From Bryobacterales bacterium (lineage in GTDB: Bacteria > Acidobacteriota > Terriglobia > Bryobacterales > UBA6623), in the NCBI GenBank assembly GCA_028819255.1, contig JAPPMB010000047.1:94586-158585 (forward strand): DNA of 64,000 nt, read 5' to 3'. Below the pieces are notes generated by a model. That model saw nothing but the letters and a program-made list of their open reading frames with translations, was not told where the DNA came from and did no database searches. Made by a program: the position numbers and the translations under genes. Of this stretch, positions 46,207 through 55,048 are shown one piece after another (position 1 is the stretch's first letter; each line of letters starts with the position of its first letter).

Positions 46207-48159
46207 GTGCGCACCAAGATCTTCTGCTTTCTCGCCCTTGGAGTGCCGCTGGCGGCCCATGCCGCAACCCTGCAGCGAGTGCACCACAACCATCCCGGAC
46301 TCGAAGTCGACCTCGGAGTCGGGCTGTGGGCCTGGCCGCTGCCGATGGACTACGACGGCGACGGCGATCTCGACTTGGTGGTCTCGAGCGGCGGAGTGCC
46401 CTACGAGGGAACTTACTTCTTCGAGAATCCGTCCGGCCCTGATTCGGACGATCCCATGCCGGTGTTCCGCCCGGGTGTCCGAATCGCCGAGTACCGGACG
46501 AACGCCCAGGTTTCTCACACGGAAGCGCACCCGCCCGTGGTCACCACTCCGGGCAAGCGTCACGACGCGTTTCGAGAGCACGGATTCTCCAGGCCGGCAG
46601 GGCTGGACGCGGACGAGGACATCCTCTACGCCTCGAAGGGTCGGATTCGGGCGAAACAGTGGAAGATGGCCGACTGGGAGGGCGACGGCGACCTCGACCT
46701 TCTTGTGGGCGTCGGCGACTGGGGCGACTACGGTTGGGACGATGCCTACGACAGCGATGGACGCTGGACGAACGGCCCGCTTCACGGCTATGTCTATCTC
46801 ATCCTCCGGGACGAGGGAGGCAGCTACGGCAAGCCGGAAAAGGTGCTGGCCGGCGGCAAGCCCGTCGACGTCTACGGCATGCCCAGCCCAAGCCTGGCAG
46901 ACTTCGACGGCGACGGCGACCTCGATCTGATCTGCGGGGAGTTCCTCGACGGTTTCACCTACTTCGAGAACGTGGGCACGCGCAAGGCGCCTCGCCTCGC
47001 TGCGGGGAGGCGGCTCGAAACGGACGGCCGTCCGGTCAGGATGGACCTGCAGATGATCACGCCGACCGCCATCGACTGGGACAGCGACGGCGACATCGAC
47101 CTGATCGTCGGCGACGAGGACGGTCGCGTGGCGTTCGTGGAGAATCTTGGCGGTCCGGCGGAGGGCATGCCTAGCTTCGCGCAGCCGAGGTACTTCCGGC
47201 AGGAAGCGGAGCACGTCAAGTTCGGCGCACTTGTCACGCCGCAGGGCGTGGACTGGGACGCTGACGGCGACGAGGACCTCGTGGCGGGCAACACCGCCGG
47301 ACACATCGGATGGGTCGAGAACATGGGCGGCTATCCGCCGCGGTTTGCGGCGCCGGAACACCTCAAGGCCGACGGCGAGATCATCCGCCTCCAGGCCGGT
47401 CCGAACGGCTCGATCCAGGGCCCCTGCGAGGCCAAGTGGGGCTACACGACGATCAGCGTCGCCGATTGGGACGGCGACGGGCTCCAAGACATCCTGGCCA
47501 ATTCGATCTGGGGGAGGATCGTCTGGTACAGGAACACCGGATCGAAGGGGGCTCCGCGCCTCGAGGCGGCGCGCCCCGTCCGCATCGACTGGCAGGGGCG
47601 GCCGCGGAAGCCCGCATGGACCTGGTGGGTTCCACGAGCCGGGGAAATGGTCAGCCAGTGGAGGACGCGGCCGGTGGCGGCGGACTGGAATCGCGACGGG
47701 ATGATGGATCTCGTCATGCTCGACCACGAAGGCTACCTGGCGTTCTACGAGCGGACCGAGGGCGGCTCAGGGCCGGTTCTGCTGCCCGGCAAGCGCATCT
47801 TCGAGGCGGAGCCCGTTTCCGCGTTCGACGGCAAGCACAACCCCATGAACGAGATTCGGGGCCCGCTCCGGCTGAACGCGAGGATTGCCGGGGGCAGCGG
47901 CCGCCGCAAGATCGATCTCGCCGACTGGGACGGCGACGGCAGGCCGGACCTGCTGGTCAACAGCGCAAGCGTCGACCTGATGCTCAACCGCGGACGGCAC
48001 GACGGTCGAACGCTCTTCTCGCAAGAAGGCCCGCTCTCGGCAACGAGGCTCGCCGGCCACACGACCAGCCCGACCACTGTGGACTGGAACGGGGACGGCC
48101 GACGGGAGCTGCTCGTCGGAGCCGAAGACGGCTTCCTGTACTGGGCGATGCCGGACTGA
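46207..48159 (+). CDS. FG-GAP/VCBS-repeat secreted protein
   Basis: A 650-residue exported protein with a short signal peptide (RTKIFCFLALGVPLAAHA). It contains at least seven Ca-binding loops of the D-x-D-G-D-x-D type: MDYDGDGDLDLVV, ADWEGDGDLDLLVG, ADFDGDGDLDLICG, IDWDSDGDIDLIVG, VDWDADGDEDLVAG, ADWDGDGLQDIL and ADWDGDGRPDLLV, each followed by a blade-like segment. Together they form one or two beta-propellers. Such proteins bind glycans or serve in cell-surface adhesion; no catalytic motif is seen. The GTG at 46207 is preferred because it starts the signal peptide; an ATG at 46156 adds 17 residues. SufE lies divergently upstream. Confidence 0.88.
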   Translation: MRTKIFCFLALGVPLAAHAATLQRVHHNHPGLEVDLGVGLWAWPLPMDYDGDGDLDLVVSSGGVPYEGTYFFENPSGPDSDDPMPVFRPGVRIAEYRTNAQVSHTEAHPPVVTTPGKRHDAFREHGFSRPAGLDADEDILYASKGRIRAKQWKMADWEGDGDLDLLVGVGDWGDYGWDDAYDSDGRWTNGPLHGYVYLILRDEGGSYGKPEKVLAGGKPVDVYGMPSPSLADFDGDGDLDLICGEFLDGFTYFENVGTRKAPRLAAGRRLETDGRPVRMDLQMITPTAIDWDSDGDIDLIVGDEDGRVAFVENLGGPAEGMPSFAQPRYFRQEAEHVKFGALVTPQGVDWDADGDEDLVAGNTAGHIGWVENMGGYPPRFAAPEHLKADGEIIRLQAGPNGSIQGPCEAKWGYTTISVADWDGDGLQDILANSIWGRIVWYRNTGSKGAPRLEAARPVRIDWQGRPRKPAWTWWVPRAGEMVSQWRTRPVAADWNRDGMMDLVMLDHEGYLAFYERTEGGSGPVLLPGKRIFEAEPVSAFDGKHNPMNEIRGPLRLNARIAGGSGRRKIDLADWDGDGRPDLLVNSASVDLMLNRGRHDGRTLFSQEGPLSATRLAGHTTSPTTVDWNGDGRRELLVGAEDGFLYWAMPD

Positions 48160-48248
48160 CGGTGCGCACGGCCGGCCGAGCCTGGCGGGTCGCGGCGCGA
48201 AGATAGAGGGAAGCTGTCGCGCGGCAGCGTCGTCGACGGCCCGACCGA

Positions 48249-49769
48249 ATGCTCTTTCTCCACCGCCTTCGCGAAACCTGCCGCGAGCACGCATCCAAGA
48301 CCGCGGTCGATTTCCGCCGCCCCGCCAGCAGCGAGCGCCTCAGCTTCGGAGAACTCCACGCCGGCACCACCCGCACGGCCGCCTGGCTGGCCGGGAAGGG
48401 GGTCTGCGCAGGAGACCGGGTCGCGATCTGCCTTCCGAAGAGCGTCGCAAGCATCCAGCTGCATCTGGCGGCCTGCAGCGTCGGGGCGGTCTCGATGCCC
48501 GTCAATCCCGACTACTCGCAGGCCGAACTCAACTATCTTCTCCGGGATTCCCGGGCCAAGCTCCTTGTGACCACGCAAGGGCGGTCGGGAGGCATGGGGC
48601 CGGTCGCCCGCTTCCCGGACTCCGAAACGCGGGTTGCGGAGATCGACCCGCACCGCTTCGGCAGAGATCTCCCGCCCCGGGGGCCGGACCTGGCGAGCAT
48701 CCCGATCGCCGCCGACCAGACGGCGCTGATGCTCTACACCAGCGGCACGACCGGCCGTCCAAAGGGCGCGTGCATGTCGCACGCGAGCCTGACGGCCAAC
48801 ATGGACATGCTATGCGAGGCCTGGAAGTGGTCGGCGGACGATGTCCTGCTGCACGCACTTCCGCTGTTCCACGTCCACGGCCTGCTGGTCGCGTTGCACG
48901 GCGCGCTGTTTGCGGGCGCAACAAGCGTCGTCCTCTCCTCGTTTGACGCTCAGCAAGTGGTGCGGGGCCTTGCAGGCGGAGAATGCACGGTGTTCATGGC
49001 CGTGCCGACGATGTACCGGCGCATCCTGTCCCTGCTCGGCGACGACGTCATGGACCTGCGCCACATGCGCCTGCTCACATCCGGTTCGGACCGCTTGCCG
49101 GTCGAAGCCTTTCAGAGGATCGAGCGGCAGATGGGCATGCGCGTCGTCGAGCGGTATGGGATGACGGAGACGGGCATCATGCTCTCGAATCCGGTGGACG
49201 GCGAACGCATCGCCGGCCAGGTCGGCGTCCCGCTGCCGGGCGTCGGGATGCGGATCCGCGATCCGGAGACCGGGGCTCCCGCCGGCCAGGGCGAGGTGGG
49301 CGAGCTCCAGACCCAGGGCCCCCATGTCTTCACGGGCTACTGGAGGGATCCTGAGAAGACCGAGCGTTCGTTCACCGACGACGGATGGTTCCGCACCGGC
49401 GACCTGGGACTGTGCGACAAGAAGGGCCGCTACGAGCTCAAAGGCCGCAGCACGGACCTGATCATCAGCGGGGGATTCAACGTCTATCCCTCCGAGGTCG
49501 AGCACACACTCGCCGCGCATCCGGATGTCGGCCAGTGCGCCGTGGTCGGTCTACCTGACCCCGACTGGGGCGAGGCGGTGACGGCATTCGTGGTGAGCAA
49601 GTCGCCGGATCCCTGCGAGTCGAGACTGATCGGGCACTGCCGCCGGTCCCTTGCCGGGTACAAGACTCCCAAGCGGGTGGTCTTTCTGGAAAGCCTTCCC
49701 CGCAACGCGATGGGAAAGGTGCAGAAGCAGCTGCTCCGCGGCCCCGCCGGCCAGGGGACTGGAGGGTAG
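48249..49769 (+). CDS. matB: Malonyl-CoA synthetase-like acyl-CoA ligase
   Basis: A 506-residue ANL-superfamily ligase. LYTSGTTGRPKGA is the P-loop motif, RYGMTETGIMLSNP the A5 motif, TGDLG with KGRSTDLIISGGFNVYP the hinge and A8 motif, and PRNAMGKVQK holds the A10 catalytic lysine. The whole middle part (ALPLFHVHGLLVALHGALFAGAT, GSDRLPVEAF) closely follows MatB, which activates malonate or methylmalonate to the CoA ester with ATP. Cytoplasmic. Single gene, 190 bp before the KDG kinase gene. It could feed malonyl-CoA into fatty acid synthesis; the carboxylase locus is 14 kb away. Confidence 0.85.
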   Translation: MLFLHRLRETCREHASKTAVDFRRPASSERLSFGELHAGTTRTAAWLAGKGVCAGDRVAICLPKSVASIQLHLAACSVGAVSMPVNPDYSQAELNYLLRDSRAKLLVTTQGRSGGMGPVARFPDSETRVAEIDPHRFGRDLPPRGPDLASIPIAADQTALMLYTSGTTGRPKGACMSHASLTANMDMLCEAWKWSADDVLLHALPLFHVHGLLVALHGALFAGATSVVLSSFDAQQVVRGLAGGECTVFMAVPTMYRRILSLLGDDVMDLRHMRLLTSGSDRLPVEAFQRIERQMGMRVVERYGMTETGIMLSNPVDGERIAGQVGVPLPGVGMRIRDPETGAPAGQGEVGELQTQGPHVFTGYWRDPEKTERSFTDDGWFRTGDLGLCDKKGRYELKGRSTDLIISGGFNVYPSEVEHTLAAHPDVGQCAVVGLPDPDWGEAVTAFVVSKSPDPCESRLIGHCRRSLAGYKTPKRVVFLESLPRNAMGKVQKQLLRGPAGQGTGG

Positions 49770-49959
49770 AGGACGCCAAGGATCACCGGCGGAGCGTGCC
49801 CGCTCCGAACCCGGCAGGGGCATCGGGAGCCAGCTCCGAGGCGCCGGCCCATCGGAAGTCCGCAAGTCCTCGCAGCCGGCGGCAAGCCGAGCCTGAGGTG
49901 GTAATCTGTAAAACTCGCTTGCGCGCCATCAGCAGGCGATCCCCGAGACCGTCCTGCTT

Positions 49960-50997
49960 ATGGCCAGAGTTGTCACATTCGGCGAGACGATGCTGCGTCT
50001 CGCCCCTCCCAATCTCGAGCGGCCGCTGCAGTCTCCCGGCTTTGTCGCGACGTTCGGCGGCGGCGAGGCGAATGTGGCCGTTTCCACCGCGAACCTCGGC
50101 CTCCCGACTTCCTACGTGACGGCGTTTCCGGAGGACAACTTCCTTGCCGATGCGTGCATAGCACAGCTGCAGGGATTCGGGATCGACTGCACGCGGATCG
50201 TGCGCAGGCCGGGCCGCGTGGGAATCTACTTCCTGGAGGCCGGGGCGAATCAGAGGCCGTCGAAGGTGCTCTATGACCGCGCGGACAGCGCGATCGCGCT
50301 TGCGGGCCCTGGAGAGTTCGACTGGGAGGCCATCTTCGAGGATGCGACCTGGTTTCACGTCACAGGCATCACCCCCGCATTGAGCCAGGGATGTGCGGAC
50401 CTGACGCTGGAAGCGGTGACCGCCGCCCAGGAGCGCGGAGTCACCGTCTCGTGCGACTACAACTTCCGGAAGAAGCTCTGGAAGTACGGGAAGACGGCGC
50501 CTGAAGTCATGGGCGAGATCGTCAGACACGTCGATGTGGGCATCGCGAACGAGGAGGACTGTCAGAAGTGCCTGGGCGTCTCCGTGGAGGATGTGGATGT
50601 CGAGTCGGGCAGCCTTGATGTTGACCGCTACGAAGAGCTGGCCCTGAAGATGCTCGCCGAGTTCCCGAATCTCAGGATGCAGGCCATTACGTTGCGGGAG
50701 TCGGTTTCCGCTTCCCACAACGGCTGGTCCGCGTGCGTGCACGACAGGGAGAGCTTCCACCTCAGCCGCAAGTACCAGATCACGCACATCATCGATCGCG
50801 TCGGCGGAGGGGATGCGTTCTCGGGTGGGCTGATCTGCGGCCTGCACCTCTTTCCGGACGATCTCGGCGAAGCACTGGAATTCGCCGTGGCCGCATCCTG
50901 CCTGAAGCACTCGGTGCCGGGCGACTTCAACCGCTTCTCGACCGATGAAGTCCTCGTGCTTCTGAGGGGCAGCGGCTCGGGACGCGTCGAACGGTAG
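49960..50997 (+). CDS. kdgK: PfkB-family sugar kinase, probably 2-keto-3-deoxygluconate kinase
   Basis: A 345-residue ribokinase-family enzyme. [32 protein letters not shown] and the C-terminal [14 protein letters not shown] signature (catalytic Asp in GDAF) are all present. The N terminus and length match KdgK, which phosphorylates 2-keto-3-deoxygluconate, an intermediate of hexuronate and alginate breakdown. This fits with the uronate-containing glycans implied by the iduronate-type sulfatases. ATG at 49960. An aldolase is not in the window. A different ketose or sugar acid remains possible. Confidence 0.8.
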   Translation: MARVVTFGETMLRLAPPNLERPLQSPGFVATFGGGEANVAVSTANLGLPTSYVTAFPEDNFLADACIAQLQGFGIDCTRIVRRPGRVGIYFLEAGANQRPSKVLYDRADSAIALAGPGEFDWEAIFEDATWFHVTGITPALSQGCADLTLEAVTAAQERGVTVSCDYNFRKKLWKYGKTAPEVMGEIVRHVDVGIANEEDCQKCLGVSVEDVDVESGSLDVDRYEELALKMLAEFPNLRMQAITLRESVSASHNGWSACVHDRESFHLSRKYQITHIIDRVGGGDAFSGGLICGLHLFPDDLGEALEFAVAASCLKHSVPGDFNRFSTDEVLVLLRGSGSGRVER

Positions 50998-51378
50998 GCG
51001 CTCGGACCGCGCGGGGTCGAGGGCCCGCAAAGCCCCATGCACCCTCTGTGACTCATCCTCGCAGCAGTCCCGCCCTCTGCCGCGCCTCCATTTCAAAGCG
51101 CCCGGCTGGATCGTCCGTCGGCGCCTTCCCGGAGCGTTGTCCCCCAGGGACCGGCCGCTGTCCCAAGGCGTCTTGAGTCTCAAGAACCGCGCGCCGAGGG
51201 GATTCGAAGCAAGCCGGACTCCACGATGGCTGGGCTCAGTTCGGGCTGAGCAAGGCCGTCAGCGTTCGGTGGCGAGACGCCCGGGGAACGCTGGGTCCGC
51301 ACCGGACTCGGCCGCCGTCGCATTCGCTAAATTGGAGATCACGTCGGTTCGCCGCCATCGTCGGAGGCACCGGTTTCG
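50998..51378. other. Intergenic upstream of the chaperone operon
   Basis: About 0.4 kb that must hold the promoter of the five-gene Hsp70 operon. No heat-shock operator (CIRCE-like inverted repeat) and no clear -35/-10 pair were seen. Confidence 0.35.
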
Positions 51379-53727
51379 ATGGCTCGGAAGACGCGGAAGA
51401 AAAAACGCAGACTCCCCAAGCTCCCTGTCAACAGACTTCTCGGCGAGGTTGGGCGGAGCCTCGCCTCAGGCAACACGAAGAATGCCCTGAAGCTCCTCCG
51501 CCGAGCGCAGTTTCTGGGAGCTTCGGAGGTGAGTCTGGGCCCCCTGTGGGTACGCGCCCACCTGCTGCGGGCATCCGAGCTTGAAGGCCGCGGGCTGCAT
51601 GCCGAGGCCACGGCGGCTCGGGGAAAGGCCGCGGAGTTCGGCGGCGACAATCTCGATCCGGACCCCGAAGACATCGCACAGCACGTCCGGCTACTGCCGG
51701 ACGACCAGGCGTTTTCCATGTACGCCAAGTACCAGGCCAAGCACGCGGCGAATCCGGACGCCGAGGTGATTCTGGCGGAGCGTCTGATCCTCAGCCGCCG
51801 CTGGAAACTGTTGGGCCAGCTGGACGAGGACCGCCGGTTTCGCAGGGACGCCGCCGTAGTGGAGTCTGCCGCCGAGGTCCTGGATGGAGGCGAATGGGAA
51901 CGCGGGGAGAAGCTCCTCGAGCCTCTTGGCGATGGCTCGGCATTCCGGCACTGGTCGGCATTCGTGACCGCGATGGCGGCACATCTGCGGGACGCACCTG
52001 AAGCAATCGGCCCTGCGCTCGATCAGGTCCCTTGGGAATTCCCGCTCAAGGCGACCGTCAAGCTGCTCCGAGCCACGGCGAAGAAGAGGCGGCATCGGTT
52101 CCCGAAATCGATGCGGACCACGGCGGGGCTGCTTGGACTGGAGCGGACCGGTCCCGCCGCGGAGGCGTCCCGGATCCGCAAGGCCTTCCGGAACGCCGAC
52201 ATCAGCCAGGTTGTCCGGGGCATCCGAAGACTGGCTGCCGAGGCCGATCCGATCGATCCCAAGCGCACCGTCCAGCATCTCGTCACCGCCCTGGCAACGG
52301 ACGAGAAGTATCAGGAATTCTACAGGAGTCCTTCCCCTGTGGATCTCGTCGACATGGCCGGACTGGGAGGCAAGCACATGCAGGGGGAGCTGCTGACCGC
52401 CGTCCAGGGCATGGCGTACCTGCCTCTCGCGCCCGTGCAGGTGGAGCTCATCCACGAATTCCTGCAGCGGATCAAATGGTTCTTCCCGGACCGCCTATCC
52501 CAGCAAGTCGCGAGGGGTCGGGTCCTGAGAGAGTTGGGAGCCCAGGTCAGCACACTGGGTTTCTGGGAGCTCACGGGAGAGCTGCGCGAGGAATTCGAGT
52601 TTCTCCTCGGCGACGCCGCTCGCGTTGATCCGTGGTCGGCGGGCCAGGCCGACTTCGCCGCTGCGTTCTACCGCGCCAGCGTCAGAGCCCACCCTGGCGA
52701 TGCGGAGGCCCACAGGGAGCTGATCTCGGCGCTCCAGCGCAGTTATGCAGCGTCCCGCAAGGATCTCGTCGAGGCCTACGAGAACTTTGCCAATGCAGTC
52801 CCCGGCGATCCCACACCGTGGATTGCATTGGCCGAGCTGCACATCGGGCGCGGCGCGTACCGGATGGCCGAGACAGCTCTGGCGAAGTGCCGAAAGATTG
52901 CGGGCAACGACAGCCGGGTGATCGAGCTGCAGGTCGTGTCCTGGCTGGTTGCCGTGATGCGGAACACAAAGGCAGGACGGCTGCACCTGGCCGTGCGCGA
53001 TCTCGATTCGGCGAAGAGCGCCGCCACCGTGACGACGGAGCCTCTCGTGCTTGCCTCCGCCATGCTCCTGAGGTTTATGCAGGAAGGACGCAAGGCATCA
53101 CGCAGCGTCTGCGTCGAAGTGTTGCGGAGTGCCGCCTTGGTGGTGCGGGCCAAGGCGATGTGCTGCTTGCCGGCCATGTGTTTCCGGGCCGGCCTCGAGA
53201 CTTCCGTCACCGAGTCCCGTGTGCTTGACGACCTGATCCGCGAGTACGTGCTTGACGTGTGTGAACAGGCGCCCCGCGAACTGCACCTCCTGGTCGAACC
53301 CGCGCCTGACGCGTTCTACGGCATTGTGAGCCCAGCCTATCGGAAGGTCAGTCTCATTGAGCTGTGGCCGGAGATCCTGGGGGCCGTCCCGGACGCGACG
53401 ATGTTCAGCGTGTTTCGCGCGGCCGTCGAGTGTGAAGCCTGGGAGCCCTTGCGCTCGGAGTTGTCGCGAAGGCTGGCGCGAACTCGGGACCGGACCCGAA
53501 GTCGCATTCTCATGATCTACTCATGCGCCGCAAAGTTCTTCCACGGAACGGGCCAGTCCGGCCTGGACGGCCTTCGGAGGGTGTCCGCCTCGATACCGGA
53601 GGAGGAGGTGCGACGGGCGCGGGCGTCGGCACGGCTGCTGGCGAAGGCAGTGCGCAGGGTACGAGGCGGACACCCCTTTGCGATAGCCTTGGAGAGGGTC
53701 GGCTCCGAAGGCCGGACGGATTTCTGA
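51379..53727 (+). CDS. Large TPR-like helical protein of the chaperone operon, unknown function
   Basis: A 782-residue protein without signal peptide or transmembrane segment. The N terminus (ARKTRKKKRRLPKLP) is strongly basic, as in nucleic acid- or ribosome-binding tails. The rest is helical with TPR-like pairs, for example SGNTKNALKLLRRAQFLG, RASELEGRGLHAEATAARGKAAEF, AAAFYRASVRAHPGDAEAHRELISALQ and ALAELHIGRGAYRMAETALAKCRKIAG. I recognise no catalytic motif. It is the first gene of an operon with J-like, GrpE-like, Hsp70 and zinc-ribbon genes (54 bp to the next), so it is a candidate client-recognition or scaffold subunit. ATG at 51379. Confidence 0.75.
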   Translation: MARKTRKKKRRLPKLPVNRLLGEVGRSLASGNTKNALKLLRRAQFLGASEVSLGPLWVRAHLLRASELEGRGLHAEATAARGKAAEFGGDNLDPDPEDIAQHVRLLPDDQAFSMYAKYQAKHAANPDAEVILAERLILSRRWKLLGQLDEDRRFRRDAAVVESAAEVLDGGEWERGEKLLEPLGDGSAFRHWSAFVTAMAAHLRDAPEAIGPALDQVPWEFPLKATVKLLRATAKKRRHRFPKSMRTTAGLLGLERTGPAAEASRIRKAFRNADISQVVRGIRRLAAEADPIDPKRTVQHLVTALATDEKYQEFYRSPSPVDLVDMAGLGGKHMQGELLTAVQGMAYLPLAPVQVELIHEFLQRIKWFFPDRLSQQVARGRVLRELGAQVSTLGFWELTGELREEFEFLLGDAARVDPWSAGQADFAAAFYRASVRAHPGDAEAHRELISALQRSYAASRKDLVEAYENFANAVPGDPTPWIALAELHIGRGAYRMAETALAKCRKIAGNDSRVIELQVVSWLVAVMRNTKAGRLHLAVRDLDSAKSAATVTTEPLVLASAMLLRFMQEGRKASRSVCVEVLRSAALVVRAKAMCCLPAMCFRAGLETSVTESRVLDDLIREYVLDVCEQAPRELHLLVEPAPDAFYGIVSPAYRKVSLIELWPEILGAVPDATMFSVFRAAVECEAWEPLRSELSRRLARTRDRTRSRILMIYSCAAKFFHGTGQSGLDGLRRVSASIPEEEVRRARASARLLAKAVRRVRGGHPFAIALERVGSEGRTDF

Positions 53728-53780
53728 GTTGGGGCTGCGGCGCCCGGATCTACAGGCGCTTGGTTGAAAGGGTTTCTCGC

Positions 53781-54095
53781 ATGTTCAGTCCCTTGGCCGT
53801 GCTCGGGTTGCCGAGCAACTGCACCGACAAGGATGTCCGCAAGCGTTATCTCGAGCTCGTGGTCGCTCACCCGCCGGGCAAGGACCCCGAGGCGTTCCAG
53901 CGCATCCAAGAGGCGTACGAGGCCGTTCGAACTCTCGAGGGAAGGATCGACTGGGAACTGTTCGGAGCAACGCGGCAGGATTCGTTCGAGGAGGCTCTCT
54001 CGGAGGTGGAGCGTCTGTGCAAGGAAGACGGCTGGAAGCCTCCGGGGCTCAAGGACCTCGTGAGGGCGGACTGGCTGGGAGAGTCAGGAACATGA
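53781..54095 (+). CDS. Minimal J-domain-like protein with HPP in place of HPD
   Basis: A 104-residue protein. SPLAVLGLPSNCTDKDVRKRYLELVVAHPPGKDPEAFQRIQEAYEAVRTL aligns along helices I-III of a DnaJ J domain: LG at the start, KRYLEL in helix II, then HPP where HPD is normally invariant, then QEAYEAV in helix III. HPD is needed to stimulate Hsp70 ATPase in canonical J proteins, so this one may be regulatory (J-like) or rely on other contacts. It overlaps the GrpE-like gene by 4 nt (ATGA). The ATG at 53781 begins exactly at the domain. Confidence 0.78.
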   Translation: MFSPLAVLGLPSNCTDKDVRKRYLELVVAHPPGKDPEAFQRIQEAYEAVRTLEGRIDWELFGATRQDSFEEALSEVERLCKEDGWKPPGLKDLVRADWLGESGT

Positions 54096-55048
54096 GTACG
54101 GACTGGAAGTCGGAGATCATGAGGGACTTTTCCGCATGGCTGCTGGATCTGCCTTCCGATGGCGAACCGCCTGTGGCTCCGCCCTCTCGACGCGGCCTCA
54201 GCGACCTGTTCTCTGCCGTCTCGAAGCTGGGAAGCGAGGTCGCCCTGCAGAATCGCGCCAGCAAGCAGGCTGTTGTGGGGCTCCAGGCTACGAATGCCGA
54301 ACTGTCCCGGATGGGAACCTCTCTGGGAGCCCAGAGAAAGGCGCTGCAAGCGTTGATCTCGGAGAGCGGACCGGCTCGTCAGTCGCCCCGGGATCTGGCA
54401 GTGGGTTTCCTGGAGATCCGGGATTCCCTCGTTCGCTCACATGAGATGGTGGCAGCGGCAGAGGCGGCCCTCAAGGCTGGGAATCCTGCGGAGGACCGTA
54501 TGCAGCCTGTGCCGGGGGCAGGCGAGCACCCTCCGACAGAGGAACGGGCCCAGGACAACCTCCGTGACAGGCCGCCGGAGGTCGGACCGGCTCCAGCGGA
54601 GGTCCGGACGCAAGGCGATGTCGAGGGCAAGTCGCGCGAAGACGATTCGGTCCCCGAGGAGCCGCAGGTGCGAGCCGACGTTCCGGCGGAGCCGCAGTCC
54701 CACGACGGGTCCCAGCATGCATCGCAGGAGGTCGGACCGGCTCCGGCGGAGAGGCCCGAGCCGGAGACGGAGGAGATCGCACAGCATAGAGAGATCGTGG
54801 CCGACATCGCAGGCACACTGGCGCTAGTTCTCCGAAAATTCGATTCCATCCTGATGAGCCAGGGCATCGGGGCAATTGAGACGGTCGGGCGCCCTTTCGA
54901 TCCGGCGCTCATGAGCGTTGTCGGAACACGCGAAGTTCCCGGCGTGCCGTCCTGGATCGTCGTGGATGAAGTGCGTGGCGGGTTCGTGATGGGCAGGCGG
55001 GTCCTGCGCAGTGCGGAAGTGTTCGTGAACCGAAGAGGCGGAGAATGA
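54092..55048 (+). CDS. GrpE-like nucleotide exchange factor with long acidic linker
   Basis: A 318-residue protein. The N-terminal part (residues 30-140) is helical and heptad-like (LFSAVSKLGSEVALQNRASKQAVVGLQATNAELSRMG), as in the GrpE dimer stalk. A Pro/Glu-rich linker (about 145-235) contains EVGPAPAE twice. The C-terminal part (LRKFDSILMSQGIGAIETVGRPFDPALMSVV, then GGFVMGRRVLRSAEVFVN) matches the GrpE beta wing that contacts the Hsp70 nucleotide-binding domain. It overlaps the upstream J-like stop and the downstream Hsp70 start by 4 nt each. Probably the dedicated exchange factor of the adjacent Hsp70. Confidence 0.82.
   Translation: MSTDWKSEIMRDFSAWLLDLPSDGEPPVAPPSRRGLSDLFSAVSKLGSEVALQNRASKQAVVGLQATNAELSRMGTSLGAQRKALQALISESGPARQSPRDLAVGFLEIRDSLVRSHEMVAAAEAALKAGNPAEDRMQPVPGAGEHPPTEERAQDNLRDRPPEVGPAPAEVRTQGDVEGKSREDDSVPEEPQVRADVPAEPQSHDGSQHASQEVGPAPAERPEPETEEIAQHREIVADIAGTLALVLRKFDSILMSQGIGAIETVGRPFDPALMSVVGTREVPGVPSWIVVDEVRGGFVMGRRVLRSAEVFVNRRGGE

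Noticed and set aside
45976..47727. Long minus-strand open frame running through the VCBS gene region upstream of sufE
   Set aside because: It is the antisense shadow of the strongly supported VCBS protein. Only the last 141 codons (SufE) have family motifs, and a suitable GTG start exists there.
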